A DNA stretch of 6,036 bases, taken from positions 1 to 6,036 of the forward strand of contig JAJZVE010000308.1 of NCBI GenBank assembly GCA_021845835.1. The letters are read 5' to 3'. The stretch is from Pseudomonadota bacterium. GTDB taxonomy: Bacteria; Pseudomonadota; Alphaproteobacteria; Acetobacterales; Acetobacteraceae. This document shows, piece by piece, positions 1 through 4,815 of this stretch. Position 1 is the first letter of the stretch; each line of letters opens with the position of its first letter. Position numbers and translations under genes: made by a program. The notes beneath the pieces are model-generated. The model saw only the letters and a program-made list of their open reading frames with translations, was not told the DNA's origin and made no database searches.

Positions 1-415
1 CTGCGCGACGCTGACCGGCGCTGCACGGGCGGCGCTCGGCCCCGACCTGCCGGCGATGTTCGCCACCGATGCGCGCTGGGCCGAACAGGTCGCCGCGGCG
101 GCCGCGGCGGCGCATGACCCGCTCTGGCAACTGCCGCTGTGGGACGGCTACGACCCTTGGCTCGACAGCGGCGTCGCCGACCTGAACAACATTTCAACCA
201 AACCGTTCGCGGGGGCAATCGTTGCTGCGCTGTTCCTGCGCCGCTTCGTCGCGCCGGGAACGCCGTGGCTGCACTTCGACCTGTATGCGTGGAACGACTC
301 GACCCGTCCCGGCCGGCCAGAGGGGGGGGAGGCGCAGGTATTGCGGGCGCTCTGTTCCGCGCTGACAAGCAAACACGTCTTTATGAGAGGCGACCGGAAC
401 ACGCCGGTAACGTGA
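1..415 (+). CDS. M17 leucyl aminopeptidase family protein, C-terminal part
   Basis: This is the 3' end of a cytosolic metallo-aminopeptidase of peptidase family M17, which removes N-terminal residues from peptides; the 5' part lies outside the window. The reading frame enters at base 2 and gives 137 residues before the TGA at 413-415. It opens with CATLTGAARAALGP, matching the M17 'ATLTGAA' core. It continues with W-LPLWDGYDPWLDS, VADLNNIS, the AGAI-AALFL helix and WLHFDLYAWN, and ends with RPGRPEGGEAQ. These are the C-terminal landmarks of the alphaproteobacterial M17 branch, in which the usual 'HLDIAG' reads HFDLYAW. The NTDAEGR metal-site segment must lie upstream of the window and cannot be checked. 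After GGEAQ the protein carries about 25 residues, the last dozen polar and less GC-rich in codon use. A run of eight G (322-329) lies just before this tail, but the frame reads correctly across it. The family call is firm; the exact substrate is unknown. Confidence 0.9.
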   Translation, partial: CATLTGAARAALGPDLPAMFATDARWAEQVAAAAAAAHDPLWQLPLWDGYDPWLDSGVADLNNISTKPFAGAIVAALFLRRFVAPGTPWLHFDLYAWNDSTRPGRPEGGEAQVLRALCSALTSKHVFMRGDRNTPVT

Positions 416-498
416 TCGGCATTTTCGAGGAACCAAGGTATTGTCTTAGAACTTCTATTGGCGCGGAGCGGGACCGATTCGGAGTCGGCTTTCTCGCG

Positions 499-512
499 TG
501 CTTCGCGAAGCA
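499..512. repeat. 14-bp perfect palindrome upstream of the MarR gene (candidate operator)
   Basis: The sequence tgcttcgcgaagca equals its own reverse complement over all 14 bases. It ends 41 bp before the preferred ATG of the MarR-type gene. MarR regulators bind short inverted repeats and often control their own gene, so an autoregulatory operator is plausible. That role is inferred from position and symmetry only. It is not followed by a T-run, so an intrinsic terminator is less likely. Confidence 0.4.
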
Positions 513-515
513 ATT

Positions 516-529
516 GGGGATATTTCCCC
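516..529 (+). repeat. Short inverted repeat in the MarR leader
   Basis: Five bases, gggga, are mirrored by tcccc around a 4-base tatt loop. The repeat lies three bases after the 14-bp palindrome and 12 bases before the Shine-Dalgarno of the MarR gene. It could form a small mRNA hairpin or be a second half of a regulatory region. No T-run follows, so it does not look like a terminator. The function is unknown. Confidence 0.3.
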
Positions 530-541
530 TCATTGGATAGA

Positions 542-548
542 GAGGAAG
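542..548 (+). promoter_or_regulatory. Ribosome binding site that fixes the MarR start
   Basis: GAGGAAG lies five bases before the ATG at 554. The same frame is open further upstream to a TTG at 458, but that codon has no comparable site and the added 32 residues would read through the two inverted repeats. This site is therefore the reason for placing the start at 554. Confidence 0.75.
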
Positions 549-553
549 TAACG

Positions 554-949
554 ATGGCAACACCTCCCTCGGCCGACCAGTTGGTCGGCATCCTGCGCGA
601 TACGATCGTGGCCCTCGTGCGACGTGATGGCCCTGATCTATCGGCCCGGCAACTCGGCGTCTTCCTGACCTGCTACCTGCAGGATGGGGCGCACACGGTG
701 CGCGGCCTGGCGGCCGACCTGAACGTGTCGAAGCCCGCTATCACACGTGCGCTCGATCGTCTCGGCGAACTCGATCTGGCGCGGCGCAAGGTCGATCCGA
801 TGGATCGCCGCAGCGTGCTGGTGCAGCGCACGCTGAAAGGGACCGCCTTCCTGCGCGATCTGCGCAGCATCATGACGGAGGCCGTGAACACCTCGAAGAA
901 GGCAGTGCCCGCGGAAGGCAGCGCATCCCGCAAGGCCGCCAGCGCCTGA
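554..949 (+). CDS. Compact MarR-type winged-helix transcriptional regulator
   Basis: This encodes a predicted cytosolic DNA-binding regulator of 131 residues. The N-terminal helix (residues 8-23) leads into LSARQLGVFLTCYL (29-42), the segment that precedes the HTH in MarR proteins. The helix-turn-helix follows at about 48-72, with VRGLAADLNVSKPAITRALD containing the recognition helix, and then the wing DPMDRRSVLVQRT (81-93) with the typical D-x-x-D-R-R signature. After a short last helix the tail is rich in Ala, Lys and Ser (113-131). At 131 residues it is near the lower end for MarR proteins, and the C-terminal dimerisation helix looks short. It follows the aminopeptidase gene by 138 bp in the same direction and ends 24 bp from the stop of a convergent gene. 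A palindrome in its leader suggests autoregulation. The ligand and target genes cannot be told from the sequence. Confidence 0.85.
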   Translation: MATPPSADQLVGILRDTIVALVRRDGPDLSARQLGVFLTCYLQDGAHTVRGLAADLNVSKPAITRALDRLGELDLARRKVDPMDRRSVLVQRTLKGTAFLRDLRSIMTEAVNTSKKAVPAEGSASRKAASA

Positions 950-973
950 CGTGCCGGCGAGCTCGGGCGATGG

Positions 974-1591
974 TCACGGCACCGGGACGTCGGTGGTCCG
1001 GCAGAGGTCGATGCGGCGCTGTTCCAGTGCCTTGCGGTCCGCGAACACGGCGCGCAGGTCGAACAGACACGCGCCGGTCCGGGCCATCCGCACGACCGTG
1101 GCGGCTCCTGCGGGCAACCCTGCGGGTTCCAACCGATTGCTGCCCCAACTGCCGGTCCCTGTCGGTGTCACGTAGAGGGCACGCAGCGCGGCCGCACCGC
1201 GGTTGATCAGGCGAAACGACGGATCGTCCTCGGTCTTCTTCAGGGTGCGTTCGGGCCCGCCGACCGCGACCGCGTCGAGCGTGCAGGTGTTCAGCCCGCG
1301 CCGTTCCTCGTTCCGGCGGTCCTCGAACACGACCCGGATGTCGAACACGCATGTGCCGTCGGCCCGTCGCCGCACCTCGAACGTGTCACCCGGCGCGATC
1401 CGTTCGCCGTGCAGCCGGTTCCTGCCCCAGTTCGCGTCGCCGGACGGCGTGACATACAGCTCGCGGATCGGGCTCGATCCGCGGTTGACCAGATTGAAGG
1501 ACGGATCGGGGCCGGTTTGTGCGCGCACCGGAGACGTGACCAGTAGCGCGCCGGCAAGCGCGAGCCGAGCGGAGGGCAGGCGGCGGGGCAC
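974..1591 (-). CDS. Exported protein of two tandem WG/Cys domains
   Basis: This is a 205-residue protein of unknown function. The start is GTG at 1591, preceded at five bases by AAAGGAGG, an almost ideal ribosome binding site; the frame is open for another 150 codons upstream but that stretch is the antisense of the transporter gene. Residues 1-24 form a signal peptide: PRR near the start, a hydrophobic core and likely cleavage after PVRA. The mature part is one domain repeated at a spacing of 94 residues (about 29-106 and 123-200). Each copy has DPSF-x-L-x-NRG, then LYVTP, WGxNRL, and C-x-FD-x-R-x-VF-x-DR ending in a second cysteine (C81/C103 and C175/C197). Of the first 32 aligned residues, 20 are identical. 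The paired cysteines suggest one disulphide per domain in the periplasm. I recall similar proteins, often single-domain and annotated as Tat-signal or hypothetical, in Acetobacteraceae; that memory is unverified. The gene is divergent from the transporter by 88 bp. Confidence 0.82.
   Translation of the reverse strand: MPRRLPSARLALAGALLVTSPVRAQTGPDPSFNLVNRGSSPIRELYVTPSGDANWGRNRLHGERIAPGDTFEVRRRADGTCVFDIRVVFEDRRNEERRGLNTCTLDAVAVGGPERTLKKTEDDPSFRLINRGAAALRALYVTPTGTGSWGSNRLEPAGLPAGAATVVRMARTGACLFDLRAVFADRKALEQRRIDLCRTTDVPVP
992..1225 (-). repeat. Internal protein repeat, copy 2
   Basis: This encodes residues 123-200 of the exported protein, the second copy of the domain. It carries NRG, LYVTP, WGSNRL and the cysteines C175 and C197. 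In the cysteine-flanked stretch, 12 of 25 residues match copy 1 (G-x-C-x-FD-x-R through the final C). Confidence 0.8.
1274..1507 (-). repeat. Internal protein repeat, copy 1
   Basis: This encodes residues 29-106 of the exported protein, the first copy of the domain. It carries NRG, LYVTP, WGRNRL and the cysteines C81 and C103. It aligns to copy 2 without gaps at a 94-residue (282-bp) offset. The duplication is clear in protein but weaker in DNA, so it is not recent. Confidence 0.8.
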
Positions 1592-1596
1592 GATGG

Positions 1597-1604
1597 CCTC
1601 CTTT
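1597..1604 (-). promoter_or_regulatory. Strong ribosome binding site before a GTG start
   Basis: On the minus strand AAAGGAGG stands five bases before the GTG at 1591-1589, and it complements the 3' end of 16S rRNA along its full length. It decides the start of the exported repeat protein and predicts efficient translation despite the GTG codon. Confidence 0.8.
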
Positions 1605-1679
1605 CGCGACGTAGCGGACAAGCCGGTGCCAGGATAGGGTCTCGCGCCGCAGCGGTGAAGCGCGGCGGGAGGCAGCACG

Positions 1680-3047
1680 ATGCCGGAGCGATCACATGCC
1701 GGGAGAAGGGCCGGTCCGGTCGCGGTTGCCGCCTGGGTGTTGTACGACTGGTCGTACGGCGCCTTCACGACCGTCGTTACCACCTTCGTGTTCGCAACGT
1801 ATTTCACCCAGGCCGTTGCCCCGGACCCGGCGCGCGGCGCGGCGCTGTGGGCGGGGATGCAGACCGCTGCGGGGATAGCGATCGCGCTGCTGTCGGTGCC
1901 GCTGGGCGCCGTTGCCGACCGCGGCGGCCGGCGCCGCCTGATGCTCGGTGGCGCAACGGCGCTGATGACCGTCTGCACGCTGCTGCTGTGGACCGTGCAT
2001 CCGCGTGTGGCCGACGTGCCGCGCGCCCTGGTGTTGACCGGAATCGGCACGGTCGCCTTCGAGGTGGCGACGGTGTTCTACAATGCCATGCTGCCGGATC
2101 TGGTCGAACCGCGCCGGCTTGGGCGGCTCTCCATGCTGGGGTGGGGTGCGGGCTATGCCGGCGGCCTGGTCTGCCTCGGCCTCTGCCTCCGCCTGTTGGT
2201 ATTGCCCAGGCCGCCGCTGTTCGGGCTGGACGCGGCAGCGGCCGAGCCGGTGCGTGCGACGGCGCTGCTGGCCGGCGCGTGGCTGGTGGTTTTTGCCTGG
2301 CCGGCCGCGGTGTTCGGGCCGGAGGGAGGGCAAGCCGCCACGTGGCGGGCCGCGCTGCGGGCGGGCGTGGCCGAGGCGCGGTCGGTGCTGCGCTCCGCCT
2401 GGCAGGAGCCGGCGCTGCGGCGCTTCCTTCTCGCGCGTCTGCTGTTCATGGACGGGCTGACCACGCTGTTCGCCTTTGGCGGCATCTATGCGGCCGGGCA
2501 GTTCGGCCTGTCGCCGACCGAGGTGCTGGCGTTCGGCATCGGCCTCAACGTCGCGGCCGGGGTGGGTGCGCTCGGCTTCGCCTTCATCGAGGACCGGATC
2601 GGCGCCAAGGCGGCGGTGCTGGTTTCCCTCGTCTGTCTCGCCGGGCTGGGCACGGCGCTGCTGCTGGTCCACGGGCGGCCGGCGTTCTGGGTGCTGGGCC
2701 ATGCGCTCGGCCTGTTCGTAGGCCCGGCGCAGGCGGCGAGCCGCTCCCTGCTCGCCCGCATGGCGCCTGCGGGAGCGCGCGCCGCCTATTTCGGCCTGTT
2801 CGCGCTGTCCGGCCGCATCACCGGCTTCGTCGGTCCGGCCGCCGTCGGCCTGGCGACGGCGGCGTTCGCCAGCCAGCGCGCCGGCATGGCGGCGATCGTG
2901 GTGCTGCTGGCGACGGGGGCGCTGGCGCTTGCCGGGGTGCCGTCACCAGCGGCCGATGCCGGCGCGGCGGGCGCGGACGACGACAATGCCGAGCCAGGCG
3001 CATTGCGGCACCAGCAACAGCAGCGGCAGCAGCGGCTTGAGGCTTGA
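1680..3047 (+). CDS. MFS transporter, UMF1 / Atg22-like family
   Basis: This encodes an inner-membrane major facilitator of 455 residues with about 12 membrane segments (roughly 15-40, 57-79, 88-105, 114-136, 151-175, 193-213, 250-272, 282-303, 311-330, 335-356, 368-395 and 401-420). Family marks are AWVLYDWSYGAFTTVV at the start of TM1, the loop 2-3 motif G-AVADRGGRRR (76-85), VFYNAMLPDL (132-141), SMLGWGAGYAGG (151-162), and QAASRSLLARMAP (351-363). These fit the UMF1 group, related to the yeast vacuolar amino-acid effluxer Atg22. The substrate in bacteria is not known. GGGAGG at 1667-1672, seven bases before the ATG, supports the start. Residues 422-455 follow the last membrane helix and are encoded in a 105-bp overlap with the opposite-strand glycosyltransferase gene. 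That tail is low-complexity (AADAGAAGADDD, then a Gln/Arg-rich end) and looks like read-through antisense sequence rather than a family feature. Confidence 0.87.
   Translation: MPERSHAGRRAGPVAVAAWVLYDWSYGAFTTVVTTFVFATYFTQAVAPDPARGAALWAGMQTAAGIAIALLSVPLGAVADRGGRRRLMLGGATALMTVCTLLLWTVHPRVADVPRALVLTGIGTVAFEVATVFYNAMLPDLVEPRRLGRLSMLGWGAGYAGGLVCLGLCLRLLVLPRPPLFGLDAAAAEPVRATALLAGAWLVVFAWPAAVFGPEGGQAATWRAALRAGVAEARSVLRSAWQEPALRRFLLARLLFMDGLTTLFAFGGIYAAGQFGLSPTEVLAFGIGLNVAAGVGALGFAFIEDRIGAKAAVLVSLVCLAGLGTALLLVHGRPAFWVLGHALGLFVGPAQAASRSLLARMAPAGARAAYFGLFALSGRITGFVGPAAVGLATAAFASQRAGMAAIVVLLATGALALAGVPSPAADAGAAGADDDNAEPGALRHQQQQRQQRLEA
2943..3047. other. 105-bp convergent coding overlap
   Basis: The last 34 codons of the plus-strand transporter lie antisense to the last 35 codons of the minus-strand sugar-phosphate transferase, counting the stop codons. 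On the minus strand the overlap encodes the end of the last membrane helix and the basic C-terminus (LLLLVPQCAWLGIVVV, then RARRAG), which looks like selected protein. On the plus strand it gives a Gln-rich tail with no family resemblance, because CTG-rich Leu codons read as CAG Gln codons on the other strand. The transporter probably lost an earlier stop and was extended to the next one available. Confidence 0.8.
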
Positions 3048-3995
3048 CGGCGCGGCCACGAACGCCAGGCACCAGATGCCGCCAAGGGCCGCAAAACCCC
3101 AGTGCAGCAGCGCCACCAGGCGCGCGTCCATGCCGGAGCGCTGCGCCACCTGATAGAGGTGGCCGCGATGCGCCTCGGTCAGGCGCTCTCCGGCCAGGGC
3201 GCGGCGCAGCAGGGTGAAGGCCACGTCGAACAGCACGCCCGACAGCAGGCACGGCACCAGCAGGAACGACATCTCGATCCGCTCGAACCGCGCCGCCGCG
3301 ACCCCGAGCACGGCGAGCACGAAGCCGCAGAACTGGCTGCCGACATCGCCCATGAAGATGCGGGCACGAGGAAAGTTGAACGGCAGGAAGCCGGCGAGGC
3401 CCGCGGCGAGCAGCAGGGCCGCGAAATAGACGAACCAGGCGCCCTGCGCGGCGGCGAGCCAGGCCAGGAACAGGCATGCGACCAGGGCGGTGCCGGCGGC
3501 CAGCCCGTTCAGCCCGTCGATGAAGTTCATCGCGTTGGTGGCGAACAGGATCCAGGCCAGCGTCAGCGCGAAGCCGACCCAGCCGAGATCGACCGGCCCG
3601 ACATAGGGCATGTTGAACACGCGCACATAGAGCCCGGTGCCCGCCGCGGCCAGCGCGGCCAGGGCCTGCGCGGCCAGCTTGACCGCGAACGGCCAGTCCT
3701 TCAGGTCGTCGATGAAGGCGACCACGGCGATCGCCAGCGCCGCCATGATGACACCGCGGAAATACGGGTCGGCGATGCGCGAGAAGTCGGCATAGCCGTA
3801 AAGCACGGTGATCCCGAGCATGAAGGCGACGACGATGCCGATGCCGCCGCCCTTGGGCGTCGGCCGTGCGTGCGAACTGCGTGCGTTCGGCACGTCCATG
3901 ACCCGCGCCGAGATCATGGCGGCGACCACCATGGCCGAGACCAGCGCGAGCGCGCCAGCGAACGCGAGGTGGTGAAGGAAGGCGAGGAGCGTCAT
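2943..3995 (-). CDS. Undecaprenyl-phosphate sugar-1-phosphate transferase, WecA/WbpL-like (glycosyltransferase family 4)
   Basis: This encodes a polytopic inner-membrane enzyme of 350 residues and about 11 membrane segments, in the MraY/WecA superfamily. Such enzymes move a HexNAc-1-phosphate from a UDP-sugar to undecaprenyl phosphate, the first step of a lipid-linked glycan. All the expected cytoplasmic motifs are present in order: DVPNARSSHARPTPKGGG (34-51), FIDDLKDW with the Asp pair at 96-97, NAMNFIDGLNGLAAG (154-168), ARIFMGDVGS (211-220) with Asp217, and HRGHLYQ (276-282). The SSHARPTPKGGG form and HRGHLYQ favour the WbpL/WbcO-like side over MraY, so the sugar may be FucNAc, QuiNAc or GlcNAc; the sequence does not settle which. 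The ribosome binding site before the ATG at 3995 is weak. The gene lies 61 bp downstream of the secreted protein gene on the same strand, and a nucleotide-sugar dehydratase lies just beyond, divergent. Its 3' end overlaps the transporter gene. Confidence 0.92.
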   Translation of the reverse strand: MTLLAFLHHLAFAGALALVSAMVVAAMISARVMDVPNARSSHARPTPKGGGIGIVVAFMLGITVLYGYADFSRIADPYFRGVIMAALAIAVVAFIDDLKDWPFAVKLAAQALAALAAAGTGLYVRVFNMPYVGPVDLGWVGFALTLAWILFATNAMNFIDGLNGLAAGTALVACLFLAWLAAAQGAWFVYFAALLLAAGLAGFLPFNFPRARIFMGDVGSQFCGFVLAVLGVAAARFERIEMSFLLVPCLLSGVLFDVAFTLLRRALAGERLTEAHRGHLYQVAQRSGMDARLVALLHWGFAALGGIWCLAFVAAPSSLKPLLPLLLLVPQCAWLGIVVVRARRAGIGRW

Positions 3996-4056
3996 GCAGT
4001 TGTCCGGCTTCGACGCGGTCCACCGGACCGTGGGATCATCGCCGCATTAGCCGCGA

Positions 4057-4695
4057 TCAGGGGGCGCGGGCAACAATGTCCGTCCCGTGCCCGACCGGCA
4101 GGAACTGCACGTCAACGACCACCGGCGTTCCGCACGCAATGACCGTCCAGTGCTCCAGCGTCACCGGACCTGTCAGGCGCGGATCGGGTCGGGCCGGCGC
4201 CGTCCTGCTCACGAACCGGGTATCGTCGAGATAGGCTTGGCGGCAGCCGGGAACGTGCGTCAGCGCTGCCGTGAAGGCGTGTTGCGAGGCGTCCCTCTGC
4301 AGGGTCGGGTCGGCAGTCGTATCGCCTGGTGCGAGCGGGCCGCTGACCAGCGCACCCGCAGTACGGACGTAGGTGAGGACGTTCAGCACGCGGGCGATGC
4401 CGCAGCCGTCGGCGCGCACGGCTTCGCCCCAGGCACCCGCGACCGGCTGTCCGCCCAGATCGAACTCGGGCCATCGCCAGACCCGCACGCCCGTGTCCGG
4501 CGTGAACGATGCGCTCTGACAACCGTGCCGGATCCAGGTCATGCTGTGCCGGGCCGCCGCAAGAACGGTGTCGCGATGCTGCTGCGACTGCAGAACATCC
4601 GCGAATCGCGGGGTCATCGCAGCTTGCTGCGTTTCCGCCTGCGCCGCGTGCGTAGTGAGCGCGAAGCAAAGCCCCAGAGCGCCCCATCGTACCAT
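4057..4695 (-). CDS. Secreted protein of unknown function with four mature cysteines
   Basis: I do not recognise this family. With the ATG at 4695 the protein has 212 residues. A short signal peptide (MVRW, hydrophobic stretch to residue 17, probable cleavage after AAQA at 20) leads to a mature part of about 192 residues with no membrane helix. The mature part has exactly four cysteines (C59, C98, C151, C188), enough for two disulphides in the periplasm. Notable segments are WRWPEFDLGG (73-82), LNVLTYVRTAG (104-114), and a C-terminal EHWTVIACGTPVVVDVQFLP (181-200), which looks like a beta hairpin. An in-frame ATG at 4731 would add 12 basic residues (LRKRIERRAW) before the same hydrophobic core. 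Neither start has a good ribosome binding site, so the choice is uncertain. The gene is 61 bp upstream of the sugar-phosphate transferase and could be co-transcribed with it. It is divergent from the dehydratase. By eye its codons are less extreme in GC than those of its neighbours. Confidence 0.72.
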   Translation of the reverse strand: MVRWGALGLCFALTTHAAQAETQQAAMTPRFADVLQSQQHRDTVLAAARHSMTWIRHGCQSASFTPDTGVRVWRWPEFDLGGQPVAGAWGEAVRADGCGIARVLNVLTYVRTAGALVSGPLAPGDTTADPTLQRDASQHAFTAALTHVPGCRQAYLDDTRFVSRTAPARPDPRLTGPVTLEHWTVIACGTPVVVDVQFLPVGHGTDIVARAP

Positions 4696-4803
4696 GTGCC
4701 ATGCCCGCCGTTCGATGCGCTTGCGCAGCATCCTGCATGGCAGGCGTATATCGTCAACCCGCGTGCTTCCGCCCCACGGGTCGCGCCCAGCCGCCCGACC
4801 GGC

Positions 4804-4809
4804 TATAGC
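4804..4809 (+). promoter_or_regulatory. Possible -10 element for a leaderless dehydratase mRNA
   Basis: TATAGC matches four of six bases of TATAAT and ends six bases before the ATG at 4816. Transcription would then begin at or next to the start codon. No Shine-Dalgarno is seen before this ATG, which fits a leaderless transcript. The -35 region at 17 bp (tcgcgc) is poor, so this is only a candidate. Confidence 0.22.
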
Positions 4810-4815
4810 GGCGTC

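Noticed and set aside
458..949. Longer MarR reading frame starting at TTG 458
   Set aside because: It has no ribosome binding site, runs through the two inverted repeats, and adds 32 residues not typical of MarR proteins. The ATG at 554 has GAGGAAG at the right distance.
950..973. Terminator between the convergent MarR and exported-protein genes
   Set aside because: Only 24 bp are available. They contain a short cgagctcg palindrome but no stem long enough and no T-run.
1592..1679. Promoters for the divergent pair in the 88-bp spacer
   Set aside because: Weak -10-like strings exist (for example tatcct on the minus strand), but none has a convincing -35 partner at 16-18 bp. A promoter must lie here, but I cannot place it.
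974..2050. Long version (358 codons) of the exported repeat protein
   Set aside because: The added N-terminus is antisense to the transporter's TM1-TM4 and would bury the signal peptide. The GTG at 1591 has a near-perfect ribosome binding site.
1692..2702. 336-codon minus-strand open frame opposite the transporter
   Set aside because: It is a low-complexity Gln/Arg/His translation without signals, so an antisense shadow.
3011..3034. CAG-like trinucleotide run as a possible variable repeat
   Set aside because: The run is imperfect (interrupted by CAA and CGG) and is explained by Leu codons of a membrane helix on the opposite strand.
1655..3040. 461-codon plus-strand open frame in a second frame of the transporter gene
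   Set aside because: The translation is Arg/Gly/Ala-rich with no membrane pattern or motifs. It is a frame-shifted shadow of the transporter.
2818..4023. 401-codon minus-strand open frame overlapping the transferase in another frame
   Set aside because: Its residues are mostly Arg, Gly, Ala and Pro, with no motif. The correct frame ends at 2943 and carries the family motifs.
3102..4142. 346-codon plus-strand open frame
   Set aside because: Its composition (Gln, Glu, Arg, Gly, Asp) is the usual antisense pattern of a GC-rich membrane protein gene, and it lies opposite the sugar-phosphate transferase, which has all its motifs.
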